Source: JAGVPT01 sp963772165
GTDB lineage: Bacteria; Bacteroidota; Ignavibacteria; UBA10030; UBA8401
Assembly (NCBI GenBank): GCA_963772165.1
Contig: CAVYWA010000009.1
Location: 62,001 to 126,000 of the forward strand
Length of the DNA: 64,000 nt
Reading direction: 5' to 3'
This document shows positions 46,711 to 55,228 of the stretch, piece by piece. Numbering within the stretch: position 1 is the first letter of the stretch; each line of letters starts with the position of its first letter. The notes under the pieces are model-generated. The model was given only the letters and a program-made list of their open reading frames with translations, did not search any database and was not told the origin of the DNA. The translations under genes and the position numbers were made by a program.

Positions 46711-49533
46711 ATGACGTCACCTGAAATACGACAATCGTTTCTCGATTTCTTTGCATCGAAACAGCACCGCATCATTCCGAGCGCGCCGGTAATACCGCAC
46801 GGCGATCCGACGCTCCTCTTCACAAATGCGGGAATGAATCAGTTCAAAGAAGTTTTCCTCGGAACCGGCAAACGCGATTACACACGCGTCGCCGATACGC
46901 AGAAGTGCATCCGTGTGAGCGGGAAGCACAACGACCTCGAAGAAGTCGGCCGCGACACGTACCACCACACGTTTTTCGAGATGCTCGGCAACTGGTCGTT
47001 CGGCGATTATTACAAAAAAGAAGCAATCGCGTGGGCGTGGGAATTGTTGACCGGTGTGTGGAAGTTTCCCAAGGAACGATTGTGGGCCACGGTCTATACG
47101 ACCGACGACGAAGCATTTGAGCTCTGGAAAAAAGTCACCGACATCAACCCATCGCACATTCTCAGGTTCGGGGAGAAAGATAATTTTTGGGAAATGGGAG
47201 AGACCGGTCCGTGCGGCCCGTGCTCAGAAATCCATATGGACCTGACGGCTAACGGCAGCGCAACTGCCTCACTTGTGAATGCAGGCTCTCCGCAAGTGAT
47301 CGAAATCTGGAATCTCGTTTTCATCCAAAACAATCGCACCGCGAATGGGCAGCTCGAAAATCTTCCGATGAAACATGTCGACACCGGCATGGGATTCGAG
47401 CGTGTCTGCGCTGTGATGGAAGCGATGAAAAGCAATTTCATACATCCATCGTCCAATTACGATTCGGATGTTTTCACTCCGCTCATAAAAAAGATATCCG
47501 AGGTTTCCGGAAAGCCGTACGGCCAGAACGACGAAACCGATATCGCGATGCGCGTTATTGCCGACCATATTCGCGCACTTACGTTTGCAATCGCCGACGG
47601 TGCTATTCCTTCCAACGAAGGCCGCGGGTATGTCTTGCGAAGAATCCTCCGGCGCGCGGCGCGTTTCGGGCGGAATCTTGGCTTGCATGAACCATTCATG
47701 TTCACGTTGGTCGACACACTCGTGCAAACGATGTCGCATGTCTTCCCGGAGATAAAAGAACAGCAGGAACACATTAAGCGAGTAATAAAGGGCGAAGAGG
47801 AGGGGTTTAATCAGACGCTTGACAGAGGTTTGGAAATTTTCGAGGAGGCTGAACGAAAAGCGATAAGTTCAAAGTTAAAAGTTATAAGTGGAGAAGACGC
47901 TTTCAAACTTTACGACACGTTCGGATTTCCGCTGGATTTAACTATTTTGATGGCAAAAGAAAGAGGGTTTGACGTCGATGAGGCAACATTCTCCAAATTG
48001 ATGAACCAGCAGCGAGAGCGGTCCAGAGATTTTCGCGGAGACATTAGCCCGGAAATTAACCTTGCAAAAAGTAAAGGGAAAATAAAAGATCTCGACGCAA
48101 CGGCTATTGAAGAGAAATTCAGGTTCGATGGTTACGATGTTCTTGAAGAAGAGGTGGAAATCCACTCCGCCGTCGACAACTTAGTGCTCTCTCTCAATAC
48201 TCCCTTCTACGGTGAATCGGGAGGACAGGTCGGCGATAAGGGCTGGTTCATGATACCCGGACATCAACTTAACGTCGTCGATACCGTCAGGTCGGGAAAG
48301 GTCAACATCCACATTATAGAGAAATCATTCGATTGGCCTCGGCAACAGGTCAAAGCGATCGCGAAGGTTGACAAAGCACGCCGATTTTCCATCATGCGAA
48401 ACCACACCGCGACGCACCTTGTTCATGCCGCGTTAAGGAAAGTGCTCGGCACACATGTTCATCAAGCCGGGTCGCTTGTGGCACCGGAACATTTACGCTT
48501 CGACTTCGCTCATTTTTCCAAGGTGAGCGAGCAGGAACTTGCAGAGATCGAAAACATTGTCAACGAGAAGATCGCGGAGAACATTCAACTCAAACATTGG
48601 CGCAACATTCCGTTCGAGGAAGCGCAGAAGATGGGGGCGTTGATGTTCTTCGGGGACAAATACGGGGATAAAGTGAACGTAGTGCAATTTGGCGATTTCA
48701 GCAAAGAATTCTGCGGAGGCACGCACGTAAAGAATACCGGCGACATCGGTTTCTTCAAGATCAGAGCCGAATCAAGCAGCGCAAGCGGAGTTCGGCGCAT
48801 CGAAGCGATCACGCATGAGTACGCGGTCGAGTTTCTTAAGAACGAAAACAAAACCTACAAAGAACTCGTAGAGCGCGGATACCAGCTCATCGACGAAATT
48901 CAATCGATTCAAAAAGACGTCGTCCAATTAAGCAACGGCACTTCACCATTGTCCAAAGAGGAGACACTCAACCTTGATATCGAGCTCCGCAAACTGGAGC
49001 AAGTACCGGAAACGCCCACTTCGATCGTCGCCGCAAAGCTTTCGCAAGAGTTTTCAGAGCTTCATCAGCGCTCCCGGAAATTGGAAGATTACATCTTGAT
49101 GCTTGCAGAAAAGAAGAGAACCTTCGAAAAAGAACTCGCGAAATATAATTTGAAATCCGCATCCTCGGATATCGAAGCGCTCATTGTGAAGGCAACATCG
49201 ATCAACGGATTCAAACTTGTCACGTCGAAAGTCACGGCGGCGGACATGGACACGCTGAAATCGATGGGCGACACGCTCCGCTCGAAAATCGGCAGCGGCG
49301 TCGGCCTGCTCGCATCGATCATCGACGATAAGGTGGCGCTGGTCTGCATCGTGAGCGACGATTTAATAAAAATAAAAAATATGCAGGCGGGTAAGATTGT
49401 TGGTGCTGTCGCAAAAATTGTCGGTGGAGGCGGAGGCGGGAAGCCGCATCTCGCAACTGCCGGCGGTAAAGATATCGCGAAGCTCGACGAGGCGCTGAGA
49501 AGTGTGGCGGGGGTGGTGCAGGGAATGATATAG
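46711..49533 (+). CDS. alaS: Alanine--tRNA ligase
   Basis: 940-residue class II synthetase, the usual AlaS size extended slightly. Catalytic motifs include FTNAGMNQFKEVFLG, RDTYHHTFFEMLGNWSFGDYYKKEA (TFFEMLGNWSFGDYYK) and GPCGPCSEIH. The editing domain has HTATHLVHAALRKVLG and FCGGTHVKNTGDIG. The C-Ala domain ends with GGGGGGKPHLATAGGKD. A short piece at about residues 385-393 (SSKLKVISG, 47868-47892) is encoded by an AAGTTCAAAGTTAAAAGTTA stretch that resembles the intergenic repeat right after the stop codon. Confidence 0.97.
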   Translation: MTSPEIRQSFLDFFASKQHRIIPSAPVIPHGDPTLLFTNAGMNQFKEVFLGTGKRDYTRVADTQKCIRVSGKHNDLEEVGRDTYHHTFFEMLGNWSFGDYYKKEAIAWAWELLTGVWKFPKERLWATVYTTDDEAFELWKKVTDINPSHILRFGEKDNFWEMGETGPCGPCSEIHMDLTANGSATASLVNAGSPQVIEIWNLVFIQNNRTANGQLENLPMKHVDTGMGFERVCAVMEAMKSNFIHPSSNYDSDVFTPLIKKISEVSGKPYGQNDETDIAMRVIADHIRALTFAIADGAIPSNEGRGYVLRRILRRAARFGRNLGLHEPFMFTLVDTLVQTMSHVFPEIKEQQEHIKRVIKGEEEGFNQTLDRGLEIFEEAERKAISSKLKVISGEDAFKLYDTFGFPLDLTILMAKERGFDVDEATFSKLMNQQRERSRDFRGDISPEINLAKSKGKIKDLDATAIEEKFRFDGYDVLEEEVEIHSAVDNLVLSLNTPFYGESGGQVGDKGWFMIPGHQLNVVDTVRSGKVNIHIIEKSFDWPRQQVKAIAKVDKARRFSIMRNHTATHLVHAALRKVLGTHVHQAGSLVAPEHLRFDFAHFSKVSEQELAEIENIVNEKIAENIQLKHWRNIPFEEAQKMGALMFFGDKYGDKVNVVQFGDFSKEFCGGTHVKNTGDIGFFKIRAESSSASGVRRIEAITHEYAVEFLKNENKTYKELVERGYQLIDEIQSIQKDVVQLSNGTSPLSKEETLNLDIELRKLEQVPETPTSIVAAKLSQEFSELHQRSRKLEDYILMLAEKKRTFEKELAKYNLKSASSDIEALIVKATSINGFKLVTSKVTAADMDTLKSMGDTLRSKIGSGVGLLASIIDDKVALVCIVSDDLIKIKNMQAGKIVGAVAKIVGGGGGGKPHLATAGGKDIAKLDEALRSVAGVVQGMI

Positions 49534-49563
49534 AAAGTTAAAAGTGAAAAGTGAAAAGTTTTA
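49534..49563. repeat. AAGTTAAAAGTGAAAAGTG repeat at the alaS stop codon
   Basis: About 30 bp starting directly after the alaS TAG. The reverse-complement family member sits directly after the uvrA stop at 63870-63906. Confidence 0.75.
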
Positions 49564-49606
49564 ATGCTGGATTTATTTTTTTTCTACATGACTCTGAGCT
49601 GATCAA

Positions 49607-50350
49607 ATGTCCGTTTATCAAACTTTAGTTACAGCCGCCAAAACCAAAGGGGCGGGATACCTTGTTTTGGTCGATCCCGATAAGGTCGACGAAAAAAATT
49701 TTCCAAAATTTATTGAACAAGCGACGGATGCGGGCGTTGACGGATTTCTTGTCGGCGGAAGCTTGGTCCTTGCCGATACGTTTGAGGATTGCATCGCATC
49801 CATCAAGAAGAGTACCAACGTGCCGGTTGTCATCTTTCCGGGGAGTGTCCAGCAGATTTCAAGAGAGGCCGATGCGATCTTGTATCTGTCGCTCCTTAGC
49901 GGCCGCAACGCCGAACATATCATCGGAAGCCAGGTAACGGCGGCGCCGATCATCAAGAGAATGAACCTCGAAGCAATTTCCACGGCCTACATGCTCGTGG
50001 AATCGGGCAGGACGACATCGGCGGAGTTCATGAGCAACACCAAACCCCTCCCGCGCAACAAGCCGGACATTGCAGTCGCCCATGCACTCGCCGCAGAGTA
50101 TATCGGCTTTAAGCTCCTTTACCTAGAAGCCGGCAGCGGCGCAGAGCAATCCGTCCCGGATGAAATGGTCGCGGCAGTTTCGCAATATTGCTCCGTGCCT
50201 CTCATCGTTGGCGGAGGGATATGCAAGGCGGAAGATGCGCACAAGAAAGTAAAAGCCGGAGCCAAGTTTATCGTTACAGGAAACGTTTTGGAGCGGGACG
50301 GATCAAAAAATCTCATACAGGAGTTTGCCTCCGCAATTCACGTTCGCTGA
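49607..50350 (+). CDS. Geranylgeranylglyceryl phosphate synthase family protein (GGGPS/PcrB-like)
   Basis: 247-residue TIM-barrel prenyltransferase. Diagnostic motifs are VLVDPDKVDEKNFP, DGFLVGGSLVLADTFED, FPGSVQQIS, LLSGRNAEHIIGSQV and LIVGGGICKAEDAHKKVKAGAKF (LIVGGGICKAEDAHKKV). The family joins a prenyl diphosphate to sn-glycerol-1-phosphate. Archaeal members make membrane ether lipids, Bacillus PcrB makes a heptaprenyl product, and Bacteroidota have longer archaeal-like forms, which this resembles. No glycerol-1-phosphate dehydrogenase gene is in the window, so the product is not settled. gmhA follows at 35 bp. Confidence 0.88.
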   Translation: MSVYQTLVTAAKTKGAGYLVLVDPDKVDEKNFPKFIEQATDAGVDGFLVGGSLVLADTFEDCIASIKKSTNVPVVIFPGSVQQISREADAILYLSLLSGRNAEHIIGSQVTAAPIIKRMNLEAISTAYMLVESGRTTSAEFMSNTKPLPRNKPDIAVAHALAAEYIGFKLLYLEAGSGAEQSVPDEMVAAVSQYCSVPLIVGGGICKAEDAHKKVKAGAKFIVTGNVLERDGSKNLIQEFASAIHVR

Positions 50351-50385
50351 CATCATCTATACTGAGAAACGTAGAAAGAATCGTT

Positions 50386-50991
50386 ATGGCCCATCTTCCA
50401 CTCACGCTCGTCTACCGTCAAAGTTTCATTCAGGATTCTCTGAAAGCCAGTGCTGAAACAAAGCTGAAAATTGCTGAGCAATGCAATGCCGATATTTCGA
50501 GAGCTATTGATATCATCGTCGCGGCATTGAACGGCAAAAAGAAGATCCTTCTTTGCGGCAATGGCGGGAGTGCTGCAGATGCCCAGCATCTCGCGACAGA
50601 ATTTGTCATCCGCCTCTCCCCCGGCATTCAACGCCCCGGTCTGCCGGCCATTGCCCTCACAACCGATTCATCGGCGCTTACCGCCGGGGCGAATGATCTC
50701 GGCTACGACGCGGTCTTTGCCCGGTCGGTAGATGCCCTCGGCAATGAAGGGGACGTCCTCATCGGCATCAGCACAAGCGGAAACTCGGCAAGCGTCAACA
50801 ACGCGTTCATCAAAGCGCGGGAGAAAAAAATGGCGACGATCGCTTTCCTCGGCAAAGACGGGGGAGCATCAAAAGCACTCGTCGACCTCGCAATTATCGT
50901 CCCATCGAATGATACACAGAGAATTCAGGAAGGCCACATCACAATCGGACATATTATTTTTCAGGAAGTCGAACAGGAAATGTTTGGATAA
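50386..50991 (+). CDS. gmhA: Phosphoheptose isomerase (D-sedoheptulose 7-phosphate isomerase)
   Basis: 201-residue SIS-domain isomerase, the first step of heptose synthesis for lipopolysaccharide. The signature LLCGNGGSAADAQHLATEFV and the phosphate-binding ISTSGNSASV are present, as is the C-terminal HIIFQEVEQEMFG. The start is set at ATG 50386-50388, which fits the family length; the frame is open 65 codons upstream inside the GGGP synthase gene in another frame. A gram-negative envelope is implied. It belongs to the plus-strand run. Confidence 0.9.
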   Translation: MAHLPLTLVYRQSFIQDSLKASAETKLKIAEQCNADISRAIDIIVAALNGKKKILLCGNGGSAADAQHLATEFVIRLSPGIQRPGLPAIALTTDSSALTAGANDLGYDAVFARSVDALGNEGDVLIGISTSGNSASVNNAFIKAREKKMATIAFLGKDGGASKALVDLAIIVPSNDTQRIQEGHITIGHIIFQEVEQEMFG

Positions 50992-51100
50992 TAACAGAGT
51001 CATTCCAAAAAGAGGGCTCGCGCTGAGACGCAAAAACGCGAAACGATTTTGCAAATGTCTCAAATAACGAATTTTTTTCTCTCAGCATTACTTTAAAAGG

Positions 51101-51460
51101 ATGGTCGGGATGAAAGGTTTTCCGGGAATGGGGGGCAACATGCAGGGGATGCTCAAGCAAGTCCAGAAAATGCAGGAAAAAATGGCTCAGGTGCAGGCAG
51201 ATCTAGAACAAAAAACCGTCACCGCGGAGTCGGGCGGAGGCATGGTAAAAGTCACCGCCAATGGAAAGCAGCAGATACTCAAGATCACCGTTGAGAAAGA
51301 AGTCATCAACCCCCAGGAAAGCGATATGCTTGAAGATTTGATCGTGGCAGCCGTGAATAAGGCGCTCGAAGAATCCAACAAGCTTGCGCAGTCCGAAATG
51401 GCGAAGGTGACAAACGGTATGCTGCCGAATATTCCGGGGCTTAATCTTCCGGGAATGTAA
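51101..51460 (+). CDS. Nucleoid-associated protein YbaB/EbfC
   Basis: 119-residue YbaB/EbfC family DNA-binding protein with MQGMLKQVQKMQEKMAQVQ, the ESGGGMVKVTANGKQQIL core and DLIVAAVNKALEESNKLAQ. It is almost always next to recR, as here: its TAA overlaps the recR ATG by one base. Met-rich ends (GMGGNMQGM, NLPGM) are typical. Confidence 0.95.
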   Translation: MVGMKGFPGMGGNMQGMLKQVQKMQEKMAQVQADLEQKTVTAESGGGMVKVTANGKQQILKITVEKEVINPQESDMLEDLIVAAVNKALEESNKLAQSEMAKVTNGMLPNIPGLNLPGM

Positions 51461-52056
51461 TGCGCTACACATCGGAATCGGTCGAACAACTTGTAGAAGA
51501 ATTTGCTCAGCTTCCGGGCATCGGGAAGAAAACGGCGCTGCGTCTGGCATTGTTTATTCTAAAAATGCCGCGAGAAAAAGTGGCAGCGTTTGCCGCGGCA
51601 TTAATCAACATGAAAGAAAAAGTGCGTTACTGTTCTGTTTGCAGCAACATCACCGAAAGCGATCCGTGCAACATCTGTTCAAGCGTAAAACGCAACCGCA
51701 AAATTATCTGTGTTGTTGAGGAACCAAACGACGTCATGGCGCTTGAGAAAACGAATGAGTTCCACGGGCTGTATCACGTCTTGGGAGGCGCATTGTCTCC
51801 ATTGGATAATATCGGACCGGAAGATTTGAAAGTCAAAGAACTCCTTTCTCGTATCACCGATGATATTGAAGAGATTATTCTTGCGATGAATCCAAACGTC
51901 GAAGGCGAGACAACGACGGTGTACTTATCCCGTCTGCTCAAACCGCTGAATGTGAACGTGACCCGTATTGCACGAGGGCTTCCCATTGGGGGAGACTTGG
52001 AATTTGCCGACGAGGCCACATTATCGCGTGCGCTGGAGGGACGAATTGCGCTCTAA
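51460..52056 (+). CDS. recR: Recombination mediator protein RecR
   Basis: 198 residues. A helix-hairpin-helix (LPGIGKKTALRLALFIL), a four-cysteine zinc finger (YCSVCSNITESDPCNIC) and a Toprim domain (VVEEPNDVMALEKTNEF) are followed by the Walker-like C-terminal TRIARGLPIGGDLEFAD. It acts with RecF/RecO in RecA loading at gaps. The start overlaps the ybaB stop; its 3' end contains the ribosome-binding site (GGAGGG) and TTG start of the next gene. Confidence 0.96.
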   Translation: MRYTSESVEQLVEEFAQLPGIGKKTALRLALFILKMPREKVAAFAAALINMKEKVRYCSVCSNITESDPCNICSSVKRNRKIICVVEEPNDVMALEKTNEFHGLYHVLGGALSPLDNIGPEDLKVKELLSRITDDIEEIILAMNPNVEGETTTVYLSRLLKPLNVNVTRIARGLPIGGDLEFADEATLSRALEGRIAL

Positions 52057-52630
52057 ATATATCATTCCGGCGTGCTTGTTCCTTGCCGCAATGACCGGAT
52101 CGTGCGACCTGCTGAAAACGCGCACCCCGCAGCCGCCCGACCAGGGTAATACGGCTAATCCGCCGGCAACGACGCCCCAAATACTCATCGATAATTTACA
52201 GTCGTGTTTCGCGAATAAAAACGTCAACGATTACGAAAAAATTTTTTCCGATGTCGAGTCCGTGGGGAGACAGTACGTCTTTGTTCCGACCCAAGAAGCA
52301 GCCGGAAATTACTCCGCCATTTTTTCACACTGGACAACAGATTCGGAGTTGAACTATTTCAAAAAGATAATGACGAGCATCAGCGCCGGTTTTACGCCTG
52401 CCGTATCGTTTTCCAATGTCGCCCTTACACCGTTCCAATCCGATTCGGCATTGTATGAAACTGATTATACCGTTTTTATTTCCCCCACGACGTACACCGG
52501 GCATGTTCGCTTCTCGATGCTGCCGGACAAGAACACCGGAACGTGGGTGATTTACCGCTGGGAGGATGTTCAGACTTCGAACATTTCAACGTTAAGCTGG
52601 AGCGATCTGAAAGGACAATTCAGTCAATGA
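52046..52630 (+). CDS. Small lipoprotein, possibly NTF2-like, overlapping recR
   Basis: 194 residues from TTG 52046-52048. GGAGGG lies six bases upstream inside recR, and the frame overlaps the recR end by 11 bp; this combination fixes the start. The signal ACLFLAAMTGSC gives a lipobox Cys near residue 19. The mature part (IDNLQSCFANKNVNDYEKIF, then FVPTQEAAGNYSAIFSHW) looks like a SnoaL/NTF2-like ligand-binding fold. The function is unknown. The next gene encodes a similar protein and overlaps by ATGA, so the two are translationally coupled paralogs. Confidence 0.72.
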   Translation: MRSKYIIPACLFLAAMTGSCDLLKTRTPQPPDQGNTANPPATTPQILIDNLQSCFANKNVNDYEKIFSDVESVGRQYVFVPTQEAAGNYSAIFSHWTTDSELNYFKKIMTSISAGFTPAVSFSNVALTPFQSDSALYETDYTVFISPTTYTGHVRFSMLPDKNTGTWVIYRWEDVQTSNISTLSWSDLKGQFSQ

Positions 52631-53139
52631 AAGCGGCGGCTCTCATCATTGCATGCACAATGTCGCTGATCGGCTGTGTGAATCCATTCGCACCCGCACT
52701 CGATAATTCGAGTCAAACAAACGGCTCGGTCCTCGGGGATCAAAAAACGATCGACGGGGTTTTCCAGAATTTTAAAGAAGCGTATCTATTCAAGGACACT
52801 ACGATTTACGGACAATTGCTCGCTCCCGATTTTATTTTTGTTTACCTTGATTACGACATCGGCGCTGATGTCTCCTGGGGCCGCGACGACGACATGCGTA
52901 CCACTAACGGATTGTTTCAAAATGCTCAGAGTCTCGACCTCGTGTGGAACGGCAGCATACCTATTGAAGGCGATACGGTTGATGTAACAGTCAACGTAAC
53001 GAGAAATTTCAATTTGACCGTTACCTTCAGCCCTACCGATATCGTGAGCATTGACGGATATGCAAGCCTCACACTCGAACGGGCGACCGTCAACGACGAA
53101 TGGAAAATTGCTCGCTGGAATGATGAATCGAACTTTTAG
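52627..53139 (+). CDS. Small lipoprotein, paralog of the preceding gene
   Basis: 170 residues. ATG 52627-52629 overlaps the preceding stop (ATGA). The signal AAALIIACTMSLIGC gives a lipobox Cys near residue 16. IDGVFQNFKEAYLFKDTTIYGQLL, in register with the previous protein's IDNLQSCFANKNVNDYEKIF, suggests a shared NTF2-like fold and tandem duplication. WNDESNF closes it. Function unknown. Confidence 0.72.
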   Translation: MKAAALIIACTMSLIGCVNPFAPALDNSSQTNGSVLGDQKTIDGVFQNFKEAYLFKDTTIYGQLLAPDFIFVYLDYDIGADVSWGRDDDMRTTNGLFQNAQSLDLVWNGSIPIEGDTVDVTVNVTRNFNLTVTFSPTDIVSIDGYASLTLERATVNDEWKIARWNDESNF

Positions 53140-53154
53140 CGGGATGGCTTGGTA

Positions 53155-53211
53155 TTAGTTCTTAGTTCTTAGTTCTTAGTTCTTAGTTCTGTAGTTCTTA
53201 GTTCTTAGTTA
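53155..53211. repeat. Tandem heptamer (AGTTCTT) repeat
   Basis: About seven copies of AGTTCTT in two blocks, separated by a GT variant, starting about 15 bp after the lipoprotein stop codon. Confidence 0.85.
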
Positions 53212-53252
53212 GCGGCTCCCAGTCCCAAGAATTCGGCGTTGAGCTCTGTCTC

Positions 53253-53287
53253 TTCAATTCATAATTCTTAATTATTAATTCAAAATC
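53253..53287. repeat. AATTC-rich repeat upstream of pheA
   Basis: AATTCATAATTCTTAATTATTAATTC array ending eight bases before the pheA TTG start. It leaves no room for a normal ribosome-binding site. Confidence 0.7.
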
Positions 53288-53295
53288 ATCCCCCT

Positions 53296-54138
53296 TTGTC
53301 CTCTTACCAAAAAATATCTTACCAAGGCGAGCCCGGCGCATTCAGCGAGCAAGCAGCAAAAGCGTACTTCGGAAAGACTTGCGGCACCGTCGCGCGCGAA
53401 ACTTTCAATGAGATATTTGAAGATGTTGTCCGGCGCCGCTCGCCGTACGCGATCGTTCCGATTGAAAACTCTTTACACGGAAGCGTGCACCAGAATTTCG
53501 ACCTGCTCTGGAAACATCGCGTTCAGATTGTGGGGGAAGTTAAACTCCGCATTAAAATGAATTTGCTCGCCCTCCCCGGCGTCAGGATAAAGGCCCTCCG
53601 TGCAGTGTATTCCCATCCACAAGCGCTCGGACAGTGCGAAAAATTCCTGCGGTCGTTGAAGCACGTATCGGCGAACCCATTCTACGATACCGCGGGTGCA
53701 GCCAAAATGATCGCTACGGATCGCCGACGGGACGCAGCCGCCATTGCAAGCCTGCAGGCAGCAAAAGATTACGGATTGAATATTCTGCGCGCAGGAATTG
53801 AAAGCGACCACAGGAATTTTACCCGTTTCCTTGTCATAGGGACAAAACAAGTCAGGCCGAAAAAGAATGCAAAAACTTCGTTGATCTTCGCGACAAAAAA
53901 TATCCCGGGTGCGTTGTTCAAATGCCTTTCCGTCTTCGCGTTGAGGAATATTAACCTCCTGAAGATCGAGTCGCGGCCTATTATCGGCGCGCCGTGGGAA
54001 TATTTATTTTATCTCGATATCGAAGGCGATGCCAGAGAGAAGGAGTGCGTCAACGCGTTGAACCATTTACAGGAGTTGACATCCTACTTTAAAAACCTCG
54101 GGTCATACGAAACCGGAAAGATTGTAACACCACAATGA
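53296..54138 (+). CDS. pheA: Prephenate dehydratase (with ACT regulatory domain)
   Basis: 280 residues. The dehydratase part (1-185) has YQGEPGAFSEQAA, IVPIENSLHGSVHQNFDLL (IPIENS region) and the catalytic NFTRFLVIG. The ACT domain (about 190-270) has IPGALFKCLSVFALRNINLL and the Phe-binding IESRPIIG, so it is likely feedback-inhibited by phenylalanine. There is no chorismate mutase part. The only plausible start is TTG 53296-53298, preceded by a repeat and no visible ribosome-binding site. Confidence 0.93.
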   Translation: MSSYQKISYQGEPGAFSEQAAKAYFGKTCGTVARETFNEIFEDVVRRRSPYAIVPIENSLHGSVHQNFDLLWKHRVQIVGEVKLRIKMNLLALPGVRIKALRAVYSHPQALGQCEKFLRSLKHVSANPFYDTAGAAKMIATDRRRDAAAIASLQAAKDYGLNILRAGIESDHRNFTRFLVIGTKQVRPKKNAKTSLIFATKNIPGALFKCLSVFALRNINLLKIESRPIIGAPWEYLFYLDIEGDAREKECVNALNHLQELTSYFKNLGSYETGKIVTPQ

Positions 54139-54163
54139 TTACATCGTCAACAAAAGCAGTCTT

Positions 54164-55048
54164 ATGAACATCGTGTATATCCTCAAAGAAGGAATTTCAG
54201 GCTTCAAACGGGCGCGGTTGTCCATGGTCATATCGATCTTCACGATCACCATCTCGCTCATCCTCCTCGGCCTCTTCACTATCGTCTTCCGTAACACGAA
54301 CCAAATTGTTGAATCGCTCCGCGACCGGGTCGAGATGGAGGCATTCCTCGAAGAGCCCATCACCGACGAAACCTCTCCGATCGTCGAGCGAAAGATTCTC
54401 GCTATCGCGGGAGTGAACCAGGTGAAATACATCTCGAAGGATCAAGCAGCAAAGATATTTAAAGAGCAATACGGCGAGGACATCCACAACATTCTGGACT
54501 TCAATCCCCTCCCCCCTTCGTTCAAAATATATCTCGAGAAAGAATATAAAAATTCCGACAGCGCGAAGGTTGTCTATGCAAAATTAAAGCTTGTTCCGGG
54601 CGTTGACGATGTTATTTATCGGAAAACACTCCTCGAATTATTGGACAAGCGCGCGCAGCTCTTCGCGGCTGCGAGCCTTGGTGCCGGCGTTGCGCTGTTG
54701 ATTACCGCAATTTTCCTCGTCTCCAACACCATTCGACTCGCGATTTATGCAAAGAGAAAAATCATTACGACGATGAAACTTGTCGGCGCGACCCGAATGT
54801 TCATTCGCCTCCCGTTTGTGGTTGAGGGAATTATTCAGGGGGTCTTGGGAGGACTATTTTCTTCCGGGGTGATCTATCTTTTCGTCGAGTACGCATCGAA
54901 AATATTCGGAGGAGACATGGCCGCGATTGTCTTTGTAGAGCCGACTTTTTACCTCATCATTCTCACAGCGGGAACGATGCTGGGGCTCCTCGGCAGCGTC
55001 ATCTCTGTGAGAAAATTCATAAGCGAAAGCGTAGCACTGACAAATTAA
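54164..55048 (+). CDS. ftsX: Cell division protein FtsX
   Basis: 294-residue permease-like protein with four membrane helices: one near residues 21-43, a periplasmic loop (about 45-165), then three (about 168-190, 220-245, 258-282). RARLSMVISIFTITISLILLGLF (in the first helix) and VGATRMFIRLPFVVEGIIQGVLGG are typical FtsX stretches. FtsX works with the ATPase FtsE to control septal peptidoglycan hydrolases; ftsE is not adjacent here. Standalone ftsX near pheA is seen in the Bacteroidota/Chlorobi group. Confidence 0.9.
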   Translation: MNIVYILKEGISGFKRARLSMVISIFTITISLILLGLFTIVFRNTNQIVESLRDRVEMEAFLEEPITDETSPIVERKILAIAGVNQVKYISKDQAAKIFKEQYGEDIHNILDFNPLPPSFKIYLEKEYKNSDSAKVVYAKLKLVPGVDDVIYRKTLLELLDKRAQLFAAASLGAGVALLITAIFLVSNTIRLAIYAKRKIITTMKLVGATRMFIRLPFVVEGIIQGVLGGLFSSGVIYLFVEYASKIFGGDMAAIVFVEPTFYLIILTAGTMLGLLGSVISVRKFISESVALTN

Positions 55049-55096
55049 AAGAGCATAACCCTTGCCATGGGAATATCGCCTTAGAAACGTTTAGAG

Positions 55097-55125
55097 TTGA
55101 GATTATAAATATTGTTTCATACATT
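55097..55125 (+). promoter_or_regulatory. Candidate promoter of the sdh operon
   Basis: TTGAGA (55097-55102), a 17-bp spacer and TACATT (55120-55125), about 105 bp before sdhC. The match to a sigma-70 pattern is moderate. Confidence 0.4.
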
Positions 55126-55228
55126 ACCAACGTTTTCATGGCCTGTCGCGTGTGATGAATGATAATGACAGGGCAGCATTTGCCGTCACCACTATTTATT
55201 TGCAGCTTCATAAAGGAGTTTAATTCTC

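Noticed and set aside
50188..50385. N-terminal extension of gmhA into the GGGP synthase gene
   Set aside because: The extra 66 codons lie in another frame of a conserved gene and do not match the GmhA family.
53155..53211. Regular short repeats looking like a tiny CRISPR array
   Set aside because: Seven-base tandem units without spacers; no cas gene in the window.
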